Assembly: GCA_902599335.1 (NCBI GenBank) | Contig: CACKFA010000002.1 | Location: forward strand, 1-64,000 | Length of the DNA: 64,000 nt | Reading direction: 5' to 3' | Source: an uncultured Pelagibacteraceae bacterium | GTDB taxonomy: Bacteria; Pseudomonadota; Alphaproteobacteria; Pelagibacterales; Pelagibacteraceae | Part shown: one piece after another, positions 24,475 to 32,322 of the stretch | Numbering within the stretch: the first letter of the stretch is position 1 | Layout: every line of letters begins with the position of its first letter | Notes under the pieces: generated by a model | What the model saw: only the letters and a program-made list of their open reading frames with translations | What the model was told of the DNA's origin: nothing | The model's database searches: none | Program-made: the position numbers and the translations under genes

Positions 24475-26002
24475 AGAAACAGTAAACATAAGGCCATCAG
24501 TAGGATATTTATCTATACTACAAGCAATTAACTATAGAGCGTGGTATGCAATTGCAGAATTTGTTGATAATTCTCTTCAAAGCTACATTCAAAATAAAAC
24601 TCTTTTAAGAAAAATTCATGGAAGTAATTTTAAATTAAAAATTGCAATTTACGTTACAAAATCGAAAATTCAAATTGTTGACAATGCTGCAGGTATAGGT
24701 GAAAGAGACTTTTCAAGAGCATTTAGGGCTGCAGCTAGACCAGAAAACAGGAAAGGACTTTCTGAATTTGGAATGGGAATGAAAACAGCAGCTTGCTGGT
24801 TTTCAAAAAATTGGGTAGTAAAAACAAAACCATTTGGAGAAAAAGAACTTAAAATAGTAAAATGGGATATTAAAAACATTGTAAAAGATGATTTAGAAGA
24901 GTTAGAGGTTAAAAAAACTTCTTTACCAGCCAATCAACACTATACTGACATTACTCTTACAGATTTAAATAGAATTCCTCAAGGCCAAACAATAAAAAAA
25001 ATGAAAACACACTTAGCTTCTATGTATAGGTGTTTTATAGAAAAGAATGAAATTGAGATTAGATATAATAATGAAAAACTAAAATATGAAAAACCTGAAG
25101 TTCTACAGGCTCCTTATTTTAGAGATATTGATGAACAAAAAAAAAATCCAAAAAAAATTGATTGGACAAAAAAATTTGAGTTTAAATATGGAAGTAAAAG
25201 AAGAACAGCAAGTGGTTATGCAAATATTAGAGAAACAGCATCAACAAAAGAAGCGGGCTTTGCATTATTTAGAAGAGATAGATTAATTAAAGGAGTTGGT
25301 GAAAATGAAGGATATCGACCTTTAGAAATATTTAAAGCTCCTAATAGTTTTATTTACCAAAGAGTATATGGAGAGATTCATCTTGATGATGAGGAAGTAA
25401 CTCACACAAAAGATGATTTTCAATGGACACCTGAAGATGAGAGTGAATTTTTAAAAAAACTAAAACTAGAATTAGAAAAAGAACCAAAACCAATACTTAG
25501 CCAAGCTGATAGGTTTAGAAAGGATAGAAGGAGTAGAGATTTAAGAATTCAGTCAGAAGAAGGATTAGACTCCTCTATTAAAAAGATTCAAGGTAGCATT
25601 GCTGTACTTGAAGATTATAAGCCGCCAAAACAACCTGAAATTTCAAAAAAACTTCCAGAAGCGAAAACTAAGGAAAGAAAAAGAAAAACTGTTCGTTTTG
25701 AGGGGAATGATTGGATAGTAGAGCAAATTTTAAATTATGATAAAGATGAAACTGAGTGGTTAAAAGTTTCTGAAATTGGAAAAAAGAAAAAAGAAATTCA
25801 AATCCAAATTTCAATGACTATGGGTTTCAGTGCACAATATTTTGGTGATCAGCCTGATGAAATAGAAGGCATGTTGCTAATAGCATCTTACATAGCTCTT
25901 GCAGAAGTTGTTGCAAGGAACAGAGGTGATAGTAAAGCACATAATGTAAGATCTTACTTAAATGAAATATTAAGATCTCAACCACCAAATTTAAAATATT
26001 AA
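24464..26002 (+). CDS. MORC/MutL-like GHKL ATPase of a restriction-modification system
   Basis: The 512-aa protein begins with a GHKL ATPase: motif I AIAEFVDNSLQSY (Glu 32, Asp 35, Asn 36), motif II DNAAGIG (73-79) and motif III EFGMGMKTA (101-109). Such ATP-driven dimerising clamps, related to MutL and eukaryotic MORC proteins, are known in bacterial operons with a Z1 ATPase, a PD-(D/E)XK nuclease and a cytosine methyltransferase, exactly the neighbours here. The region after about 390 is charged, then a helical C-terminal domain follows. It probably clamps DNA and gates cleavage; this mechanism is inferred. Confidence 0.87.
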   Translation: MSNKETVNIRPSVGYLSILQAINYRAWYAIAEFVDNSLQSYIQNKTLLRKIHGSNFKLKIAIYVTKSKIQIVDNAAGIGERDFSRAFRAAARPENRKGLSEFGMGMKTAACWFSKNWVVKTKPFGEKELKIVKWDIKNIVKDDLEELEVKKTSLPANQHYTDITLTDLNRIPQGQTIKKMKTHLASMYRCFIEKNEIEIRYNNEKLKYEKPEVLQAPYFRDIDEQKKNPKKIDWTKKFEFKYGSKRRTASGYANIRETASTKEAGFALFRRDRLIKGVGENEGYRPLEIFKAPNSFIYQRVYGEIHLDDEEVTHTKDDFQWTPEDESEFLKKLKLELEKEPKPILSQADRFRKDRRSRDLRIQSEEGLDSSIKKIQGSIAVLEDYKPPKQPEISKKLPEAKTKERKRKTVRFEGNDWIVEQILNYDKDETEWLKVSEIGKKKKEIQIQISMTMGFSAQYFGDQPDEIEGMLLIASYIALAEVVARNRGDSKAHNVRSYLNEILRSQPPNLKY

Positions 26003-26004
26003 AA

Positions 26005-28512
26005 ATGAACTCTATTGTAACTGAAAACACAGAAGATAATTCTGAAACATTAAAAAGATGGACCCCTTTAAGAGAAGGATTGGTTTTTTCTGAATTTATT
26101 AGTAACTGGAAAGAAGACGAGTATGGTGTAGATGAAAAGCTTATACAAAAAGTATCAGATGAATCTGCAGAAATATTGTCAAAATGTGTAGATCCTAAAA
26201 ATACTTCAGAAAAAAATGTTTCAACTGGTCTAGTAATTGGTCAAGTACAAAGTGGAAAAACTTTATCAATGACTGCCGTATCTTCTATGGCAAAAGATAA
26301 TGGATTTGGAATCGTGATTGTTATGTCGGGAAATATTTCATCACTTTCAGGGCAAACAGCAGACAGATTTGAAAAAGCTCTTGGAGGAAGAAACACTATC
26401 CAAATCACAAATAATCCAGAGGGAAATAAATGGGATCCAGAAACTAATTTGATGAATGTTAAAAATGTTTTAGAAAACTTTAATGAGACAGATGATCCTA
26501 ATGACAAAACCACTTTATTGATCGTAACTCATAAAAACCCTGCTAGAATTAATCATATAGTTGATCTATTTGAAAATTTAGGTGATTTAAAAAATAAAAT
26601 TCCAACTTTAATAATTGATGATGAGGCTGACCATCACTCTTTAAATAGTAAAGAATTTTTAAATGATATTAATAACTTATCTGATCGTAGAAAAAGAAGG
26701 ATTAAAGAAATACATCAAATTTCAGAAGGAGATACATTAGAAAGTATTGCAAATGAATTCTCAACCACTGAAGAGAATTTAAAAGAAATAAACAATTTTG
26801 AAACATTGCCCTCTGTTGGAAGCTATATATTAACTGATTATATTCAAACTATAACACACTCATCAATAAAAGATTTAAGATCAAATTTTAATATTCACTC
26901 TTATTTAGGATATACTGCTACACCTCAGGCAATATCACTAATTCCTAGAGTTAATGAATTATCACCAGAATTTGTCCATGTAATTAATACAGGTGAAAAT
27001 TACACAGGTTTAAATTTTTTCTTTCCAAAAGATGGAACTGGAAATTATGTTTGTAGCAAGCATATTGAAAATATTGAAGATGAAATTGAATATAATGATT
27101 TAATATCTGATGACCAAATGCCACCGAGTCTTGAGAAGGCATTACATTATTTTATTTTTAGTGTAGCTATTGGAATTTCTAAAAGTGAGCATAATACAAA
27201 AAAAAATAGATCTATGATTATTCATCCTCATCATTTAAATGAAAAACAAAAAGATTTTTATAATTTTACAATTGGTGTTTTTAGAAATTTAAAAAGTGAT
27301 CTTAAAAATAAGGATGATGTTTCATACGATATTACAACTAAAAAATTAGAGGAAAATTACAACAAATATTTAAAAAAATTTAATACAGAATTTTTTCCAA
27401 ATTTTGATTCAGAATTTATAGAGTTTATTAAAAAAGCAGTAGATAGAATTTCATTACATATAAAATTATTCAATGCAAAAAATACTAAAATTCCAAAACA
27501 AAATTGGAAGGATGCATATGCGAGAATTTTAATTGGAGGTTTTGGGTTAGATAGAGGCTATACAATTCAAGGTTTGACTGTCACTTATTTATCAAGATCA
27601 AAATCTAAACAAGATGATACATTGTTACAGAGAGCAAGATTTTTTGGTTATCATAAAAGTTATAATGATTATGTAAGAGTTTTTTTATCTAGATCTTCAC
27701 AAAATTATTATTCAGAAATATCTGAAATTAATGACAACTTTATTGGATCAGTTAAAAAATTTCAAAATACGGGAAAAAATTTTAAAGAATGGCCTAGAGA
27801 ATGGTGGGGAACAAACGCTGCTAGTCATGAGCTAACTCGACCTGGTGTAAGAAGAGATATAACACTTATGAGATTTAATGGTGACAGACCATTTACCAAC
27901 AAATGGTCTCATCAGCTTTCAATAGATGATTTAAATCAGAATAGAAAAATATGTAATTCTTTATATGAAGATTCTCAAGATAGTTTAAATCAAATAAGCC
28001 ATTTAGATTTAATAAAAAATTCACATAAAACTTGGTGTGGAAATAGAAATATTTTAATTACTGAAAAATTTACAATTAAAGAAATTTATGAAAAATATTT
28101 CAAACATTTAAAATTTCATGAAAATGAAAAAACGAGTTTTGAAGTTGTGGCTCAAAATTTAGCAGGATACGTATCAAAAATACCTAACTTTAGATTACCA
28201 GTTATGTTTATGTATATAAATGAAGAGGATCCAAACATCGGTAATAGGATGATAGGTAAAAATGGTGCTATCCAACCATGGCGTGGTAGAGATCAAAAAG
28301 ATAATTTTCCTGGAGATGCAGTTTTACACTATGATTATTTGATTGGAGCCACTGAAAATAATATTGGTATAGATAACTTAACTCTAAAAATTAATTTATT
28401 TAAGAAAATTTTAAATAGAGATGGTAGTGAAATGAGAAAAGATGTACCTTACTTCCATTTTGTTCCTTCAGTAAAAATTTGGACAGATTACATAAAAGGT
28501 ATTTATAAATAG
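26005..28512 (+). CDS. Z1-type superfamily 2 ATPase with LysM-like insertion
   Basis: The 835-aa protein carries helicase-type motifs: Walker A GQVQSGKT (79-86), Walker B IIDDEADHH (203-211), motif III YTATPQ (303-308) and a C-terminal RecA-like lobe with GGFGLDRGYTIQGLTVTYLSR and LLQRARFFGYH, where Z1 proteins have their arginine motif. It is the motor of MORC/Z1 restriction systems. Unusually, residues about 237-278 between motifs II and III read as a LysM domain (ISEGDTLESIANEFSTTEENLKEINNF). It starts 2 bases after the ATPase gene and shares one base with the nuclease start. Confidence 0.87.
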   Translation: MNSIVTENTEDNSETLKRWTPLREGLVFSEFISNWKEDEYGVDEKLIQKVSDESAEILSKCVDPKNTSEKNVSTGLVIGQVQSGKTLSMTAVSSMAKDNGFGIVIVMSGNISSLSGQTADRFEKALGGRNTIQITNNPEGNKWDPETNLMNVKNVLENFNETDDPNDKTTLLIVTHKNPARINHIVDLFENLGDLKNKIPTLIIDDEADHHSLNSKEFLNDINNLSDRRKRRIKEIHQISEGDTLESIANEFSTTEENLKEINNFETLPSVGSYILTDYIQTITHSSIKDLRSNFNIHSYLGYTATPQAISLIPRVNELSPEFVHVINTGENYTGLNFFFPKDGTGNYVCSKHIENIEDEIEYNDLISDDQMPPSLEKALHYFIFSVAIGISKSEHNTKKNRSMIIHPHHLNEKQKDFYNFTIGVFRNLKSDLKNKDDVSYDITTKKLEENYNKYLKKFNTEFFPNFDSEFIEFIKKAVDRISLHIKLFNAKNTKIPKQNWKDAYARILIGGFGLDRGYTIQGLTVTYLSRSKSKQDDTLLQRARFFGYHKSYNDYVRVFLSRSSQNYYSEISEINDNFIGSVKKFQNTGKNFKEWPREWWGTNAASHELTRPGVRRDITLMRFNGDRPFTNKWSHQLSIDDLNQNRKICNSLYEDSQDSLNQISHLDLIKNSHKTWCGNRNILITEKFTIKEIYEKYFKHLKFHENEKTSFEVVAQNLAGYVSKIPNFRLPVMFMYINEEDPNIGNRMIGKNGAIQPWRGRDQKDNFPGDAVLHYDYLIGATENNIGIDNLTLKINLFKKILNRDGSEMRKDVPYFHFVPSVKIWTDYIKGIYK

Positions 28513-29477
28513 TGTTAAAAGATTTATTTGATAAAATTGAAATCCCAAATGACACTCAAGAAGATTCATATAATACTAAAGAGATTTTTAAATCAAATCA
28601 TCGATTAGGTAAAAATTTAAACAACGAGCCATCATTACTATTTAAAACTCAAGATAACAATGTAAATCAAGTAGATTATTTAGGAAAATATATTCATTTG
28701 AGATTTAATGTTAAATGCACATTGAACGAAAAAAATAAAAAAGTGAGTGAAAATTACACTATCTTAACATGTATATCAGAGGACGATTATACAAAAAAAA
28801 TATTTTTAGAAATTTGTGAAAGTACATATTTAAATATTGGTGAGTTACCATCAAACAACGAAATAATAGAATTGACGCAAAGTTTGATAGAATTATTTAA
28901 AAGTTGGTCTACAAATGTTACTGATTTTATTGGTTTATGGGGAGAATTATTTTTAATTGTTAGCAGCAGTAATCAAATAAAATGTTTGGAAGCATGGCAT
29001 GATCATAATGAAGATAAATATGATTTTTATGACAATAGTTCTGCTTTAGAGGTAAAATGTACTACTAAAAATGACAGAAAACATGAATTTAGACATCATC
29101 AACTAACAAGCAATTTAGATGATCATTTCATAGCATCTGTTTTAACAAAGCCAGACCAATCTAAAGGATTAAGTGTTTTTGATTTATATAAAAAAATTTT
29201 AAATAAAAAAATTAATTCAACACAAAAAAATAAATTAAATAAAATTTATTATAGTATTGTGAAAGGTACTCCTGAAAATTTGATAAACACACAGAAGTAT
29301 GATTACGATTTTGCTAAAAAAAATCTTATGTATTTTAAAGTTTCAGATATAAGCACTTTGAAAAATAATGATCAATCAATTACAAATATCAAATACACTA
29401 TGGATTTATCTCAAAAACAAAATTTAAGTGAATTACCCCAAAATGAGTTTATCTCTTGCTTATATTTTTCTTACTAA
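28512..29477 (+). CDS. PD-(D/E)XK nuclease of the MORC/Z1 restriction system
   Basis: The 321-aa protein starts with GTG overlapping the Z1 stop. The nuclease core is visible as GLWGELFLI (Glu about 145), then DKYDFYDNSSALEVKCTTK, giving Asp about 171 and E-x-K at 180-182, the standard metal-binding set. This architecture corresponds to the PD-(D/E)XK motif proteins that accompany Z1 ATPases. It would make the double-strand cut on unmodified DNA. Its 3' end overlaps the convergent methyltransferase gene by 29 nt. Confidence 0.82.
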   Translation: MLKDLFDKIEIPNDTQEDSYNTKEIFKSNHRLGKNLNNEPSLLFKTQDNNVNQVDYLGKYIHLRFNVKCTLNEKNKKVSENYTILTCISEDDYTKKIFLEICESTYLNIGELPSNNEIIELTQSLIELFKSWSTNVTDFIGLWGELFLIVSSSNQIKCLEAWHDHNEDKYDFYDNSSALEVKCTTKNDRKHEFRHHQLTSNLDDHFIASVLTKPDQSKGLSVFDLYKKILNKKINSTQKNKLNKIYYSIVKGTPENLINTQKYDYDFAKKNLMYFKVSDISTLKNNDQSITNIKYTMDLSQKQNLSELPQNEFISCLYFSY

Positions 29478-30726
29478 ATAAATTTTTTGCTATTTTTGAT
29501 ACAACTTCAACATTCACTGCATTTCCGATTGCTGCATAAAAATCATCATGTGATCTTGGATAACTCTTTATTCCTCTAAAACCTTGAATATTTAAACACT
29601 CTTCATGTGATAAATATCTTTTTTTCCAAGGCAAGTATGGAATTTGTGAAATTGAAGATGAAATTAAAGTTGGTGAATTATTATTTCTTTTAACTCGTAC
29701 ACCAGAGCCTCTAAATGATACAATTTTTTTTCTAAGATTAAAATTATCTCCTTGGCAATTCCACTCTAGCTTCTGATAAGCCTCAAACTCAAGGTCAATT
29801 ATTTTTGTTAAAAATTTATCTATCCATTTTTTATTTTTTTCATAAAAAACTCTAGTTCTTTTGATCATTTTTATTTTCCAGTTAGGAAATTTATTTTGTT
29901 TTGTTCGTGCATATCTGGGTATCAACTCTAATATTTCTTCTTTATCATTTTTATTTAAACTTCTACCAAATGAACCTTTGAATTTTTTTAACTCATTTTT
30001 TTTTGAAGCGAATGGTGTTTTGTCTTCAAAGGGGTATGTTGCTCCAAACTCCATGGCCCATATTGGATTGGGAAGATAACTATCTTTTGGTACTTTTTTT
30101 AAAAATTGCTTCCAAACACCAAGAACTTTCTCTCTTTTTTCAGTCAAAACCTTGTTTCTTTCAGGTGACTTAATAAGAAATTTTTTTAAATTTGGTTTTG
30201 CTTTACTTTTTTTAGGCCACTCAAAGTCTCTTAGACCATCAAGTTTACCAACTATGTAAAGTCTATCTCTAGTTTGAGGAATTTTAAAATCAACTGGGGA
30301 TAACACTTTTTGATCAATATCATAGTTTAATTTTGCAATCTTTCTTTTCATAAATTCCCATGTTTTTCCATCATTGTGTGAAAGTAAATTAGGTACGTTT
30401 TCTAAAAATAAATATTTTGGTTTATGATATTTAATTATTTTCAATAAATAAAAAAACATTTTTCCAGCTACTGAATGATCAAATCCATTTGCTAAACCAG
30501 CTTTTGAAAATGGCTGACAAGGAAAACCTGCGCATAAAATTTCATGTTTAGGAATATCTTTTATATTAATTTTTGTAATATCTCCTTCTGGATATAGCTC
30601 AAAATTCTTTTCATAATGATTTCTTAAAAAAGTCTCTATCTCGCTAGCAAATACACATTCGTGACCTAGCTTACTTAGAGCTAAGTGAAATCCACCCAAT
30701 CCAGCAAATAAATCAATAAATTTCAT
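29449..30726 (-). CDS. DNA (cytosine-5)-methyltransferase (Dcm family)
   Basis: The 425-aa enzyme has all major C5-methyltransferase motifs: I DLFAGLGGF (residues 4-12), IV GFPCQPFSKAG with the catalytic Cys near 69, VI ENVP near 110, VIII QTRDRLYIVG near 149, a target-recognition region with basic stretches between about 180 and 350, and IX/X HEECLNIQGF ... YAAIGNAV near 400. It would protect host sites from the co-encoded nuclease. It is transcribed towards the restriction operon, tail to tail, so its expression has a separate promoter near 30730-30810. Confidence 0.93.
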   Translation of the reverse strand: MKFIDLFAGLGGFHLALSKLGHECVFASEIETFLRNHYEKNFELYPEGDITKINIKDIPKHEILCAGFPCQPFSKAGLANGFDHSVAGKMFFYLLKIIKYHKPKYLFLENVPNLLSHNDGKTWEFMKRKIAKLNYDIDQKVLSPVDFKIPQTRDRLYIVGKLDGLRDFEWPKKSKAKPNLKKFLIKSPERNKVLTEKREKVLGVWKQFLKKVPKDSYLPNPIWAMEFGATYPFEDKTPFASKKNELKKFKGSFGRSLNKNDKEEILELIPRYARTKQNKFPNWKIKMIKRTRVFYEKNKKWIDKFLTKIIDLEFEAYQKLEWNCQGDNFNLRKKIVSFRGSGVRVKRNNNSPTLISSSISQIPYLPWKKRYLSHEECLNIQGFRGIKSYPRSHDDFYAAIGNAVNVEVVSKIAKNLFSKKNISKR

Positions 30727-30814
30727 AATTTAAGGAATCAACTTATCTTATCATAAATATATTTAAAAATAATGAATTTGAAATTCATAATATAGTTTAT
30801 TAACATACATATAC

Positions 30815-31378
30815 ATGAGAGTTTGTGACTATTGTGGAAATAATATTGCAGAAGGCAGATTAAAAATATTTCCAAATACAAATCTATGTTCAGCAAAATG
30901 TGTTAATGAAATTAAAGATAGTTACGAAGAAGTTCAAAAATCAATAGCATTAGCAAATAATGATCTTACAGAAGAATTTGTTGGATACATCAAATCTGGT
31001 TCACCAGATAAAAATATATCGAGTAAATTTTCTAACTTTAAAAAATTTAGGGAAAGCTTTCCCAAAGAGTATGAACCAGTTTTAAAAGAATTATCATATA
31101 GAAAATATACTACTATAAGAGCATATAATGATTATTTGAATGATGAAATAAGTGAAAATGAATATATCGTCAAATTTAAAAGGTTTACTTGGTGGATAAA
31201 AGAAAAAGTAGAAAGTATTAACGGTTATCTGATTGACAATCCAGCTAACTACACTCATTGCAAAAAATGTGGAAATTTATCTTTAGTTCAATGGACTCCT
31301 AAATATCAGAAATATTTTATTGGTTGTTCAAATTTTAAAAATGGTTGTAAATGGATAAAAACTATCTGGATAATGTAA
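30815..31378 (+). CDS. Small protein with DksA-like and topoisomerase-type zinc fingers
   Basis: The 187-aa protein has a four-cysteine finger at its N-terminus (C4, C7, C25, C29 in CDYCGNNIAEGRLKIFPNTN, then LCSAKC), with spacing and the R-L-x-x-x-P pattern similar to the DksA/TraR zinc finger. A second finger lies at the C-terminus (HCKKCG ... FIGCSNFKNGCKWIK), similar to the C4 zinc ribbons of bacterial topoisomerase I. The middle is helical and charged. It diverges from the methyltransferase gene across an 88-base gap. DNA or RNA polymerase contact is inferred. Confidence 0.65.
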   Translation: MRVCDYCGNNIAEGRLKIFPNTNLCSAKCVNEIKDSYEEVQKSIALANNDLTEEFVGYIKSGSPDKNISSKFSNFKKFRESFPKEYEPVLKELSYRKYTTIRAYNDYLNDEISENEYIVKFKRFTWWIKEKVESINGYLIDNPANYTHCKKCGNLSLVQWTPKYQKYFIGCSNFKNGCKWIKTIWIM

Positions 31379-31420
31379 ATTTCGTCAAATTATTGACATC
31401 AAGTTAATACATGATTAATC

Positions 31421-32023
31421 ATGAAAATTAACAACTTAATTAACATATCCTCATCAATACTTCACTCCACTTACTCTAAATCATACACAATAATTTATGA
31501 TCAATTTAATGAAGCAATTAAAGTGCCTAAAAAATGGGTTGAGGATATCAAGCACGTAGAATTTAATGAATTGCTTGCAAGTTCTATTGGTCCACTGGCA
31601 TTATTTTTTAATTGGAAAAAAAGACATAAAGAAGAATTTTCTGAAATAGCATCCGGTGCTTTAGCCTCAAGTTTTGCTCATGGTGATCCAATTGGAACTA
31701 TAACCTCTGTAGTAGTTCTTGCTTATCGATACAATCAATCAACGAATAAACAAGAAATGAGAAATCTTAAATGGGGTATTATCAAAGGGGGTGCAAGTGT
31801 GAGTGCATTTGCTTTAACTGTTAAAGCTATGGGTGTTTCATTACTTAGTTTTTTAGTGGGTTTATGCATTGCTGTAGTTGTGAGAAAGAGTGTTTCTACT
31901 CTAAGACTTTATGAATATTTAAAATTTATTAGATCTCTAAAAGTAAAAATACCAAAATTTAAAAAAAGGATATCTAGAAGAGACTTTATATCACTCAAAA
32001 TTTTTGAATTTAAAAACGCATAA
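31421..32023 (+). CDS. Hypothetical protein with small-residue-rich hydrophobic segments
   Basis: Unrecognised 200-aa protein at the right end of the island. It has Ala/Gly/Ser-rich hydrophobic stretches at about 85-103 and 125-155 (GGASVSAFALTVKAMGVSLLSFLVG) that could insert into or associate with a membrane, and a strongly basic C-terminus (KVKIPKFKKRISRR). It starts 42 bases after the zinc-finger gene. Function unknown. Confidence 0.52.
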   Translation: MKINNLINISSSILHSTYSKSYTIIYDQFNEAIKVPKKWVEDIKHVEFNELLASSIGPLALFFNWKKRHKEEFSEIASGALASSFAHGDPIGTITSVVVLAYRYNQSTNKQEMRNLKWGIIKGGASVSAFALTVKAMGVSLLSFLVGLCIAVVVRKSVSTLRLYEYLKFIRSLKVKIPKFKKRISRRDFISLKIFEFKNA

Positions 32024-32050
32024 AAATTTAAAACTGTTTTAACAATTAGG

Positions 32051-32074
32051 TTTGTTGGTAAATAGTTGGTAAAT
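32051..32074 (+). repeat. TTGGTAAAT repeat array, right end of island (2 copies)
   Basis: Two perfect TTGGTAAAT copies start at 32055 and 32066. The whole 24-base block is identical to 16056-16079. It sits 74 bases inside the right attachment repeat, much as the left array sits 95 bases inside the left one. Confidence 0.8.
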
Positions 32075-32147
32075 TTTTGTTAAAAAAAAAGTTCTTCTAA
32101 AAAGGCTTATTTTCAATACTAATTTAAGATATTTTTTTAGATAATAA

Positions 32148-32188
32148 ATTATGAGTGTACTGCTCTAACCAACTGAGCTACAGGCCCT
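32148..32188. repeat. Right attachment repeat: displaced 5' half of the tRNA(CAU) gene
   Basis: Identical to 12531-12571. It encodes only the tRNA 5' half up to the anticodon loop (minus strand) and then diverges, so it cannot give a functional tRNA. It is the original chromosomal 5' end, left next to tRNA-Val and rpoD when the island entered. If its old promoter is still active it would make a truncated tRNA-like transcript reading into the island. Confidence 0.9.
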
Positions 32189-32243
32189 AAAGATTGAGAT
32201 CAATATATCATTTTTAATAATATATCAAATTAAACAGTTTAAG

Positions 32244-32318
32244 TGGTGGGCCGTGTTGGTTACGCTCCAACTACCCCTGCAATGTCAATGCAGTACTCTA
32301 CTATTGAGCTAACGGCCC
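32244..32318 (-). tRNA. tRNA-Val (GAC)
   Basis: The 75-nt minus-strand sequence folds as a tRNA: acceptor GGGCCGT/ACGGCCC, D arm AGCTCAATAGTAGAGT, anticodon stem-loop CTGCA-TTGACAT-TGCAG with anticodon GAC (Val), T arm with a TTGGAGC-type loop and encoded CCA. It is 56 bases from the truncated tRNA(CAU) copy, suggesting the two tRNA genes were originally adjacent, and 4 bases from the rpoD stop. Confidence 0.9.
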
Positions 32319-32322
32319 ATTA

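Larger units (their letters stand above)
12531..32188. mobile_element. Genomic island of about 19.6 kb integrated in a tRNA(CAU) gene
   Basis: A 41-bp perfect direct repeat (12531-12571 and 32148-32188) equal to the 5' half of the tRNA bounds this region. Outside it on both sides are core genes (mlaAC; tRNA-Val-rpoD-dnaG-carAB). Inside are accessory genes only: PrsW-like protease, unknown membrane proteins, a Cas4-like nuclease cluster, and a MORC/Z1 restriction-modification operon. TTGGTAAAT arrays lie 95 bases inside the left end, 74 bases inside the right end, and at 16060-16091. No tyrosine or serine recombinase is recognisable, so the element is either a remnant or mobilised in trans. 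Nested or successive integration of two modules is likely. Confidence 0.85.

Noticed and set aside
24670-24933. Minus-strand open frame inside the MORC-like ATPase gene
   Set aside because: It is antisense to the conserved GHKL motifs and has no recognisable product.
12571-32147. Integrase or transposase within the island
   Set aside because: No protein in the region shows the R-H-R-Y set of tyrosine recombinases, the serine recombinase N-terminus or a DDE motif that I can see.
32148-32188. Second tRNA(CAU) gene
   Set aside because: Only the 5' half up to the anticodon loop is present; no anticodon 3' strand, T arm or acceptor partner follows.
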